From Cryptomeria japonica (lineage: Eukaryota; Streptophyta; Pinopsida; Cupressales; Cupressaceae): a DNA stretch of 64,000 nt. Below the pieces are notes generated by a model. The model did no database searches and had not been told where the DNA came from. It worked only from the letters and a program-made list of their open reading frames with translations. Position 1 is the first letter of the stretch; each line of letters begins with the position of its first letter. The position numbers and the translations under genes are program-made. The stretch is from assembly GCF_030272615.1 (NCBI RefSeq), contig NC_081410.1, positions 285,199,957-285,263,956 on the forward strand, read 5' to 3'. Below are positions 10,801-20,965 of the stretch, in pieces.

Positions 10801-13385
10801 GTCATCTATGCTTCCTACTATACTAGAACGTAAAAAGCCTTGTACTTAAACTTGGTTGAACTGCATTTGGTCCTTTTGTATCTCAGATCAACATCTTGGA
10901 CAAAAAATTGTTCACCCTCTACAATCTCCATTAGAGGCTCCTAAGACTTAAGAGGACTAAGAATCCTCATCAAACTTCACATCTCAGCTCACTGCTATCT
11001 TCCATTGTGATAAAATATAAACCATGGAAGCCTTTGAGGGTTCATTATATCCCTTAAATACACCCTTCGAGCTAGAGGATTCATTATATCTAATCACGAG
11101 CATTTTCAAATTCAAAACCACACTCCCTTATGAGATTCTTTTGGCTGAAGCAGGAACATTGAAGGCATCAGTGATAACCTGGCTGCTAAATTATTTAAGG
11201 TTGAAAACATGGATAAGCATCATTGGCCCAAAATAGTTATGAAGGAGAAATTTGGCTGTAAGAAGAAAACTTGGGTGAAACAAAACAACAAATGGTTGAG
11301 CAAGTGGGACATCAATTTGCATGAATGATACCAATGAGGAAATAAAAAAACATGTGATGGAAAAATTCAGGGCTGCCATGTGGACAAGGCAAATTAGGAG
11401 GAAAAAAGCCTACTACGTCAAAGAGTTTAACCCAACCTAGGAACGTGGTGAAAAAACATATTTACGGGCAGTTATTAAGAAAAAGCAAGGTTGTTAATTG
11501 CGCAGCTCAGGACCAGATCGTGTCATCTTACGTGCAAAACTGGTAGATGGACTATACCTAAGTTTGGGAAGAGAGAACTTGCATATATTATATAGCGAGG
11601 GGGTGGTGGAGACTACATGTCACTTTATCATGGAGTGCACAACTTAAGAGAATATCCGTACTCAGTATGAAAACAGCTTGAAAGTTGGCAGCCTCCATGA
11701 GTTATTTGAGAAAGCGAGGATTAGCAAAACTGCTAGCTTCCTAGTCAAGATCCATAGTAGTAGATCCAACATCGAAAGGAATTTGAAGATTAGTTAAGGC
11801 TGCAATTCTCAGTCCCTTAGACTGCTTGGTCTCATGGACATCATTGAAATCTTTCCCTAATTTTCTATAACACCACCTAAACTCCTCTATGAATCTGTCA
11901 ATTATTTTTTATAACTCCCTGTGATAAGATCCCTTGTAACTCATAAGACCTTTATGACTATATCTTTTTAACCCTTGGGACATTCTAATAAAATAGAAGT
12001 GCCCTTGTCCTGTAACACATTTGCAACTCTTTAATACAGATAAGAAATGACGTAATACTTATTTCCCCCCCTAGCACACAACTTGGGATCCTGACATTAA
12101 ATAGATAAAATTAGGTAGCTGGGAAATACCTATTGGTATGATGCTCCTGACAGTAAAAATCTACCATTATTGTAGATATAGATCAAACATATCAAACATT
12201 TCGAACCATTTTCAGTCAAAAACTGCTAAGTAAATTCATTTATATCTGACTTAGATGAGTTTATTATCCCTGAAGTATCTGAACTATTTGTGCTTATTGA
12301 TATGCAGATACAAAAGTAATTTCATGTTATCTAACCATTTGTGTAACGACTGGGTATTTTATATGTTTAGAGACCGTTTGGATGAGGATAACATATTCGA
12401 TTGACAAAAACGCAACATCTGTTGCAAAATGTCTATGCAAAATTACAGTAAAAGCTTGCATGCAAGTCCAATGAAGTAGTTATAATAAGTTTGTGACAAA
12501 ATCCCACAAACAAGTATGATAATTGAAGAGAAAAGCAGAAAGTGTCTTATACATGTGATGGTCAAGTGATAAATACCAATTAAACAGGATATCAAGAAAC
12601 ACATTTGATATCTTCCTCTCCCTCACTCTCTCTATGATTGTATACTTGCCTGCAAAAAGTTTAACGATTCCAGCCAGGCCAAAAATAGTCTGTGTCCGAA
12701 GACGCTGACTTGAATGATTGACAGGCATCTCTCCTGCACATTAATAGCATTATGTAACAGATTTAAGCTGACATCTTCAACTCAAAATTAACAATGTCAA
12801 ATAAACGACAATAAACTTTAAATAGAGTTGCACAGTATACTCAAACATAATTTCTTCTAGAAGATATTGCATAGCGATGAACCTAAATTTGATTATATAC
12901 TTGTCATCTAACATCATCTCAGGGTCAAATTAGACATATACATCTAGTCATGGGCTTTTCCTCCTGAAAAGAAAATATGATACCAATTGAATTCTTTATT
13001 TTTATCATGTTCGATGATCAAATCCTCAACCTTTAGGCATTTTGATAAAGTTAAAAAAGGATCACATCAGAAGTCAAACAATGTGGCAAATGTAATTTTT
13101 AACCTTTCTGTGACCGTACATATGTTCGAAACACTCTTCTTTATTTATTCAACAATTAACCTTACATTTAAACAAGAACTTACGAGCTACTAAAATCAGA
13201 CAATCATAAATGTGAATGATATGGAATAAGAAAAGATCACCTATCGATTGCAATGCTCCATCCATGCGACTAATGGATAAAAGACCACAATTCCCACCAT
13301 CTGTAGGTTCAATTATGTATTGGTCTGCAAATTCCCATAAACGCATCCGGTTACAGAGGCGTTGCTCCAAACTAGCTTGTTCCAT
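7820..13385 (-). CDS. SAC-domain phosphoinositide phosphatase, N-terminal part (five exons, 3' part missing)
   Basis: Coding exons on the minus strand are 13385-13241, 12733-12650, 8323-8196, 8111-8017 and 7868-7820. They join in frame for 501 nt (167 codons). The start MEQASLEQRL is followed by RMRLWEFADQYIIEPTDGG, then the blocks FGLAGIVKLFAG, AYALAITARECVGSYRGHP and EKTPGLYFSYDVDLTL. These match the SAC N-terminal region of the plant SAC6/7/8 group (RHD4-like), which dephosphorylates PI4P and related lipids at endomembranes. The ATG at 13385 sits where that group starts. Family members are about 600 residues, so roughly 28% is present. The CX5R(T/S) catalytic motif lies in the missing part. 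Acceptors are AG. Donors are GT except exon 2, which uses GC. No further exon was seen between 7819 and position 1, so the last intron exceeds 7.8 kb or the gene is broken. Confidence 0.85.
9260..10990 (-). pseudogene. Degenerate Copia pol remnant (RT and RNase H) in SAC intron 2
   Basis: Reading the minus strand with frameshifts and stops, the following are visible in order. An EEVYV block and [14 protein letters not shown] lie near 10300-10400. LYVDDMIL (the RT catalytic box) lies near 10170. A connection stretch follows, then MAASSTSCKDIWLHKL-like and IVYCDNQSCIKF-like RNase H blocks near 9440-9580. These are standard Copia RT/RNase H motifs. There are many stops and frameshifts and no LTRs or TSD, so this is an old fragment. 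The boundaries are approximate. Confidence 0.75.
11024..11790 (+). pseudogene. Non-LTR reverse-transcriptase C-terminal remnant
   Basis: The plus strand reads LPYEILLAEAGT, later RTRSCHL and KTGRWTIPKFG, then a decayed VVETTCHFIMECTT and ENIRTQYENSL. These resemble the post-RT tail of some LINE-type proteins: an LLAETG block, an R..H.L..E.GR block, and a vEdE.HFl..C..Y...R zinc-binding-like end. It is broken by several stops and frame changes. No RT catalytic core is visible here. Assignment to a particular non-LTR clade is not possible by eye. Confidence 0.45.
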
Positions 13386-14207
13386 GTTTCGTTCAAGGAA
13401 ATCGCTTTGTAAACAAGATCCCTACCAAGACAACCTGGTTAGATTTTAAATTCTGTACAAACATGTACATTACAACTTTATGTTCAGGAAGCACAAAAAA
13501 CAAATTGAAAACATTTCAACCATCTACAATTACTTGAATGGCCTTCTTGTATAAACAAAATGTATCGAGTATCAATTTATTAAGAAAATGTAACGAGTAT
13601 CAATTTGTTAAGAAATTTTTACCACCACCCTTTCCAGTTTCCATAGCAAATCCCATTAAATATATGTAAGGATTCCATATTTGTTGATTTTATTATCCCG
13701 TTACTTGAAAGAGAATGAAGATGAAGGCATGAGCGTGGGTATAGACAAGAGTGATAGTGAGTATGATGGCTATGGTGATGTGATGCAAGGCAAAGAGTTC
13801 GGATCTGAGGGGCAAATAATATAATTTCTAAGAGGAAATGGAATCGCATTCATGCAAACAGGAAATGGGTTAAAGCAGTTCGATTTAATTGAATTGCAAT
13901 GAGCGTCCCAACGCCCTCCCATCAAATTTGAATGATCCGTATATGTCAACTCGAATCGATCTATCGCTAAATAATATCCAAAAGCATAATGATTCCCATA
14001 ACAAATTGAACACCGTGGACAGACCTGAAAAAGCTAAAGCACAGCTTGTGTGCATTATTAACTAGACAATGTTTACATCTGATATGTAATTCATAGCCTG
14101 CTTTATTTGACATCTGGCTAAATTATCTAGAATGAATTGCGATTGATAAGTCCCAGAGGAATCCAATAAGCGCGACGCGCGCAACAGAAGGGCAATATGA
14201 TGAATAC

Positions 14208-14340
14208 CTGCAGCTGAAGGCGAAGGCGAAGGCGCGGGAAAGAAGAAGAAAAATGAAAGCCCTGTAGGCTGTGCTAGTCTGGCAGAGGAAAAATGCCCGT
14301 GTATACTGACGTGTAAGTGCCAATTCCAGCGGTGCTAACA
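14208..14340 (-). other. Probable 5'-UTR exon of the SAC phosphatase gene
   Basis: On the minus strand a GC-richer stretch ends with CAGCTGCAG followed by the donor gtattc at 14207. The next acceptor on that strand is the TTGGTAG before 13421, just upstream of the ATG at 13385, giving a 786-bp intron in the 5' UTR. The outer (5') limit is a guess, and no clear TATA box was seen between 14341 and 14460. The exon contains an in-frame GTG but no convincing ATG. Confidence 0.45.
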
Positions 14341-14773
14341 CCGGGCTTCGTTGCTCTTTAATTTCTCAAAAGTGCTTCAGACTCGAAACGAACGAAATTA
14401 AAAATGAAAAGAAATTTGTACTAAGGAGAGCTTAGCTGGTTTGTTTTTTAACTAATTTTTGGTGTGGATAATTGCTTGGGGGTGGTATTGAGACTCTAAC
14501 AAATGGTTTGTTAGGTGGTATATGTTGTAAACACCTATCTAGATGATATTGAATTCCAATATTTTTCAATACAAAAAAAATATTATAATAAAGATTTTAT
14601 TAAATGAGATTAGCAATTCTTAATAATATGTTGTTATATCAATTATTTTTTATTAATATGTTTTTTTGGATATATAAATATTTATTTTTTATATCTAGTA
14701 TTTATTGTTTAATCTTTTGCAAAGTATCTAAATCAAATGTTTTAGCTATTAATGTTGAAGTGGTTGGTTTTGT
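14341..14773. other. Short spacer between SAC 5' end and LINE
   Basis: AT-rich 0.43-kb stretch presumably holding the SAC promoter on the minus strand. No definite promoter motif is recognised. It ends at the LINE target-site duplication, so the LINE landed immediately upstream of the gene and is transcribed in the opposite direction. Confidence 0.4.
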
Positions 14774-14814
14774 AACAATTCATGATGATGCGGTGAGAAT
14801 TTGAGTTGAGAGAA

Positions 14815-16536
14815 ATGGAGGGAACAGTGGGAACAGCGTTTGCAAGGGGAAATTTGAATTCGAAAAATGGAGGGAACAGCGATGTTGGTTCCTCTGGGTC
14901 TGACTCCACTGCAGCTCGAGGACAAACATCTAATGATGAGGATGGAAGATAGGATGGGGACCCACGAATATGGGACCCTCCTCCCGATCCTGAAAACTTA
15001 AAAAATTCGCAAGATTCAAGCCCTGAGGCGGTGCAGATCGACTCAGGAAATACCAAGGAGGGGCGAATACCTAAACCATGGAATAGTCTCTTTGCTAGAC
15101 AAGCATCTAGTAAACTGACTGGTAAATCATCTTTCCCCTTTGTGAAGGATATATCAGACAATAGAACAGGTAAACTTGCGATTGAGATTCCTAATTTGGT
15201 TATTGACCATAGTATCTCTTTAATGACTCTTTCTCTGGTGGGGAAATTTGTTGGACCTCGACCTAATATTGAGGATGTTAGATCCTTTGTTAAGAGAAAA
15301 TGGAGAATGAAAGGACAAGTTGAAGTCTCTGCCCTGCCTAGAGGTTTTTTTGTGTTCTCCTTTTCATGTGGAGAAGATCTGGGAGCGGTTCTAAGTGGGG
15401 GTCCCTGGATGTTTGGAAAATCCTCTCTTTCTGTTAGAAAATGGACCCCTAATATGGAACTAAATGACTCTTTTTTTGAATCTGCTCTGGTGTGGGTTAG
15501 GTTGCCCGGGCTACCATTGGAATACTGGGTGGAGGATGTTTTCTCAGGAATTGCTAACTCCTTTGGGGAGCTTATTGCGATAGACCCAATGACTGCAGCT
15601 CGCAAGAGATTGGTGTATGCGCGCATCTGCATCAACATATCATAGAATATGGATCTCCCAAGTACTATTGACATAAACTCCAAACTTGGGTTATGGGAAC
15701 AAGCCATTGAATTTGAATCTCTCCCTTTTGTGTGTTTCTCTTGCAAAAAAGCAGGTCACTGGGCTAAGGCTTGCCCCAGCAACCCTAAAAGACCTGAGAT
15801 TAAAGGAAAAAATATTCACAAACCAGTTTGGAAAGAAAAAAATAACAACAAAGATTGCAACAAGTTAGAAGAAAAAAGCGGAAATCTAGTAAACAAACCA
15901 GAACATCAGAAAGTTGACTCCACTAACCCTCCTAAAGACCCCCCCCTGAAGGGGAACAAGAAGAATGAAACCAAGGAGTTTGAGATCAAGATAGGCAATA
16001 CCTTTGAGGCCCTTCAGTCACAGGAGAAGGAGAATGAAATCGGCGCAGAGACACTTGAAGATGGTGAGATTGAGGATATCACTGACTTTCATCATGAGGA
16101 GCTACATGAACCCATATCAAAGAAAGGAGAACCCTGTTTAGGGGAAGAATCTCAAGAACAGGAAATAGAAATGGGAAGGAGTAATAAGTTTGGGTCACCA
16201 CAAGCAAACTTAAATGCTTTATTCCAGAACATAGAAGTGAATATGACCACTTCATCCTAGAGAAGAGAAGACCTATGGAGCAACATGCAAGATGAATCTA
16301 GAGCAGAACAACAACAAGAAAACACAAAAGGAAATGGAAAGAAAATTAAGGCCAAGAAGGTAGGAGGTCCTAATGGAGTAAAAACCAAAACCAGATCTAA
16401 GGCCGATTTTGGGGCCTCAAGATCCCCACTGGGACGCAAAACTATGAAATGGCATAGGGACCAGGAGAGTAAGAAAAACATAGCTGATGGAAGGCAGCGA
16501 ACTATCAAGGATTCCTACCCCCAGGCTTCCCAATGA
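14815..16536 (+). pseudogene. LINE ORF1: DUF4283-like and CCHC RNA-binding protein
   Basis: One frame (574 codons) runs from ATG 14815 to TGA 16534, interrupted by TAG at 14950, 15643 and 16258. The part at about 15160-15640 has the DUF4283 look (VLSGGPWMFGK..VRKWTPN..VWVRLPGLPLEYW). The zinc knuckle CFSCKKAGHWAKAC lies at 15733-15774 (CX2CX4HX4C). The rest is charged Lys/Glu-rich tail. In plant L1 elements this protein is thought to bind the element RNA. The ATG sits 23 nt from the TSD, so the 5' UTR is very short or slightly truncated. The stop overlaps the ORF2 start as ATGA. Confidence 0.85.
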
Positions 16537-19500
16537 AAATAATATCATGGAACATAAGAGGCCTAAATGGTCTCAATAAATAGGATATATTAAGGAACCT
16601 TATTCGAGATCAAAATCAGGATATTATCCTGGTTCAGGAAACAAAAATGAGTAAAGAGAAAGTGGAGAAACTAAAGTTTTTTAAAAATGGAGGGGTCTGT
16701 GGCAATAGCTCGAATGGAGCCTCAGGAGGGGTTGCTATATTCTGGAATAAAAGCACAACCTCTGGAGATATGATAGATGTGGATGGCAATATTTTATCCC
16801 TAAAAGCTAGAAGCATCTTTGATGGTAAGGAATTTGTTATCACTAATATCTATGCCCCTAACTCCAAATCTGCTAGAAGTAAATTCTGGAATAGAGTTCA
16901 ACATAAAAGGAAAAATTTCTCTATGCATAGCTGGGTTGTGATGGGAGATTTCAATACTCCTCTGCAAGACATAGAAAAATTTGGAGGTAGTCAAGCTCAA
17001 CCAGATAGCAGATCTGACCTGATGGACTTTATTAATGACAATGCTCTCATTGATTTGGATCTCAACGAGGCTTCCTACACTTGGTCTAACCGAAGAGATG
17101 GTGATGAACTCATCCAAGTAAGACTTGATAGATCCCTTATCTCTAATGATTGGATTCTTTCTCATAGTTGTTCCCTTTTTGTTATTAATAGAATTGGGTC
17201 AGATCATTATCCCATTTCCTTTGTTGCTGAAGACTCTAAGAATAATCAAAGATTCCCTTTTCATTTTGAAAAGATGTGGATCTCCCACCCTAATCTTGAA
17301 AATTCCATTGCTGAATGGTGGAATCTTGATGTTAATGGAACTGCCATGTATAAAGTTGCCAAAAAACTTAAATATGTCAAAACCAATATTAAGACCTGGA
17401 ACAAGAAGGTCTTTGGTGATATTTTTTATTCAAAGAAAAAATTAAAGGAGGAACTGGACCAGATACAAAAGTCCATCTAGAAAGAAGGCTACAAAATCTA
17501 TTCCAAAGCCATGGAAGATAAGGTCCTAGGCAACATCCACAACATTATTTCTAAGGAAGAAATATATTGGAGACAAAGATCCAGGGCTATATGGTTGAAG
17601 GCAGGGGACAGAAACACTAAATTTTTTCACATGACTTCTCTAAAACATAAGGCAGCAAATAGAATTACAAGACTAACTGTTGAGAAGAGCACTCTGCTTA
17701 ATAAGGATGATATAAGGGATGAAGCTGTTAGATTCTTCAAGCAGCTCCTTTCTAGTAACAAGGACCTTGATCAGACCCATCAACTCAATTTGGTTAATAA
17801 TATTCCTAAGATCATAAACCATGTGCAAAATAAGGCCCTTTCTGTCATCCCGTCTGCTGAAGAAATCAAAAAAGCTTCTCTTTTCAAGGGGATAAAGCTC
17901 CGGGTCCTAATGGCTTCCCTATGTTCTTTTTCCAAGAATTCTGGCGTATTGTGGGGGAGGATAGGGTTAATGCAGTTAAAGAGTTTTTTGGATCTAGAAG
18001 AATCCTTAAGGAATTGAATTCCACTTTTATAGCCTTAAACCCCAAAGTTGTTGGGGCGGATTCTATGGGAAAATTTAGGCCAATTAACTTATGCAACTCT
18101 TTCTACAAAATTATATCCAAATTTTTGACTACTAAAATTTTGGCGGTGCTTCCCTTCATCATATCTGAAGAGCAAAAAGGCTTTGTTCCTGGTAGGCAGA
18201 TTCTGGACTCAATCATTCTTGTTCATGAGAACATTCATTCCCTCAGTGCTGCAAAGAAAGAAGGTTTCTTGATAAAGCTGGATCTGGCAAAGGCTTATGA
18301 TAGAGTTGAGTGGGATGTTCTATTTAAGATCATGGGGGCTTTTGGTTTTGATGATAAGATTATCAAATACTAATCACTACTCCTATGTTCTCTATTTTGG
18401 TTAATGGATCTCCTACAAACTTTTTTAAAACTTCTAGAGGGCTAAGACAAGGAGATACCATATCTCCTATCCTTTTTACCATTTTGGCTGAAAGTATAAG
18501 CAGATTGATTCATAAGTTGAAACAAAGCAAAACTATCAAAGGTCTTCAACCTTCCTCTACCAATGTCTTTTGCACTCATCAACAATTTGTTGATGACACT
18601 ATCCTCATGGGATATTCTTCAGTCAAGGAGGTTGATGCCTTCAAAATAGCTCTCAACTCCTATGCATTGGCAACTGGTCAACAAGTAAATTGGGACAAAT
18701 CGGCTATGTACTTCCTCAATACTCCGGTCATAAGACAACAAAAAATTGCTAGCATTATTGGGTGCAAAGTGGAAATGCTCCCTTCCACCTATCTGGGTCT
18801 TCCTTTAGGGTTGGCACCCCAAAATTCCTTCTGGAATATGATCATTGATAAAATTAATAAGAGACTTGCAGGATGGAAAGGCTCAATGTTATCTTAGGCT
18901 GGGAAAATGCAGCTCCTCCAAGCTACCCTTCAAAATCTCCCTGTTTATGCCCTCAGTCTGTTTGGTATTCCGACTAAATTTGCTGAAGCTATGGAAAGAA
19001 TTCAGAAGAGATTCTTATGGTTAGGAGTGGAAGAAAAAAAGAGAATACCTTTGATTGCCTAGGACAAAGTGTGTAGACCAAAGAACAAAGGAGGGTTGGG
19101 GATTAAAATTATAAAAACCTTTAACAAAGCTCTTCTTGCCAAGCAGTTATGGAGAGCCTATGATACTAAGAAAGACTGGAATCAAATTTGGTTTGACAAA
19201 TACATTAAGAATTAGACTATCCGAGGAATCCTTAACTCTGAAGATATCCCGGCTAGATCCTCCATCTGGAATAGTATAACCAAATCCATAAAAGTTGCAA
19301 AAGCTGGGGTTGGATGGGTCCTTGGAAAAGGTGAAAGAATAAGGTTTTGGGAAGACCCCTGGATGAAAAATGAAGCCCTTTATGATCAAAACAATAGTCA
19401 AATTATTGAAGAGTGTAAAAGGAGGTTTGGGATTATGGTATGTGACTATTGGAAGGAGAATAAGTGGGTTAGACTTGAGGACATCCACTATGGATTTTCC

Positions 19501-20706
19501 TCTCTCCATAAAGAGTTGTTGTCCTTTTCCCCTAATAAGAGCCATGATGATGTTTTCCTCTGGAAAAGTGATCCTAAAGGTGAATTCACAGTTGCTTCTA
19601 CCTATAAAAACACTTTCTCTCAAACCAGTAATCCCATTTGGAGCAAAGTTTGGAACAACATCCTAATCCCTAAAGTCAACATTTTATTTTGGCTTGCTTC
19701 TCATAATAGCACCCTTACTCTTGATAATTTATTCCGAAGGGGCTTCAAATTCCCTAATAGATGTGAGCTCTGTTAGAAGGAGGGGGAATCAATTGATCAC
19801 CTATTTTTTCACTGCTCCTTCACATGGGAAATTTGGTGCAAAATGTGGGAAAAAAGGAAAATTAACTAGGTCATGAACAAGAACATTAAGGATATCATCT
19901 GGAAATGGAAATTTCCTACCAAATGTCAAATCATCAAGAACCTGTGGTCTTTGATCCTCCCCATGATATGCTGGGGCATTTGGAAAGAAAGGAATAACAG
20001 GATATTTAGGGAAGATAAGTGTAATGCTCAGGTAGTCTTTGAAAAAATATGCAGGGCAATAAAGGAGAACATCAACATTCCTCACAGGAATAATCAACAA
20101 TGGGCTATTATTGATATGAATGATATGGAAAAAGACATCCTTACTGAATGGAACATAATACATAAGGCCTACAAATCGGACAATAAGAAGAATAGAGATA
20201 ACATTGTATGGAGGTTTCCTGATTATGACTGGATAAAGGTTAATTTTGATGGGGCGGCTAAAGGGAACCCTGGAAAGGCTGGTGGAGGTGGAGTTATTAG
20301 AAATGATCAAGGAATTTGCATTACTTCTTTTGCTTCCCCTTTTGGAACCCAAAATAACCATGTGGTTGAAGCTATGGCCATGCTAAAGAGCCTCCAATTA
20401 GCTCAGGAATTCAAATTCAAAAAAATTTGGCTCGAAGGGGACTCTTTAAATATAATACAAGCCCTTAAAGGTATTAATTATGTTTCCTGGAATATTGCCA
20501 ATATTATTAAAGATGCTAAAGATATTCTAAGTAACTATGTTAGCATTATTATAACCCACACCCTTAGAGAGGGCAATAAGGTAGCGGATATCCTTGCCAA
20601 TGAAGGGGTCAAATTGGAGAAGGACGTCAAATACATAGGGGAAAATCACATCAAACGGGAGATTAAGGAGCAATTATACTTTGATCGCCTCAATGGATCA
20701 AGCTAA
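16533..20706 (+). pseudogene. LINE ORF2: APE endonuclease, reverse transcriptase, RNase H
   Basis: ATG 16533 begins MKIISWNIRGLNG, the APE-type endonuclease start. Then come VQETK, MGDFNTPL and SDHYPI. RT motifs follow: FRPINLCNSFYKIISK, GFVPGRQILDSI, LIKLDLAKAYDRVEW, GLRQGDTISPILF and the catalytic FVDDTILMG near 18590. A Cys/His cluster (CELC..DHLFFHC) precedes an RNase H with NFDGAAKGNPG, VVEAMAML and LEGDSLNII, so the acidic residues are kept. Lesions are in-frame TAG at 16581, 17478, 18895, 19060, 19213, 19774 and 19867, and single-base frameshifts near 17880 and 18372. The terminal stop is TAA at 20704. It would copy LINE RNA by target-primed reverse transcription; this copy cannot. Confidence 0.92.
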
Positions 20707-20965
20707 TATCATGATTAATTTCTGGGGAACGAGTACCAATGACAGATTTTGGGGGCGGATAAACTGCTAGATGATGAGTGTTTCTCGGCATCATAACCAA
20801 GATCATATGTGTGCGAAAGATAATAGTAATAATAGCTGGGTTTGTATGAACACGAGTAGCAGTCTCAAAACTGCGAAAGAGTCTTTACAAGGGGAAACCA
20901 AAAAATCAGAGCTTTATCTGTGGATTGAGACCTGCAGCAGAGGATATTGTTACTTGGAAAGCAAA

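Larger units (their letters stand above)
8324..12649 (-). other. SAC intron 2, GC-AG type, 4.3 kb
   Basis: On the minus strand, exon 2 ends at 12650 and the intron begins GCAAGT (12649-12644). This is the classic GC-donor consensus, with AG before it in the exon. The intron ends TGTACAG at 8324. Using this donor joins the frame in phase 1 across LFA-G-AYALAIT, exactly as the protein family requires; no GT nearby keeps the frame. The intron has absorbed a Copia fossil (about 9260-10990, minus) and a non-LTR reverse-transcriptase fossil (about 11024-11790, plus), which account for much of its length. Confidence 0.75.

Noticed and set aside
14123-14341. Possible upstream coding start for the SAC protein
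   Set aside because: The frame begins with GTG, not ATG; the splice donor at 14207 and the family-matching ATG at 13385 make this UTR.
14742-15746. 334-codon minus-strand open frame
   Set aside because: It is the antisense of LINE ORF1, shows no motif and crosses the TSD; a shadow.
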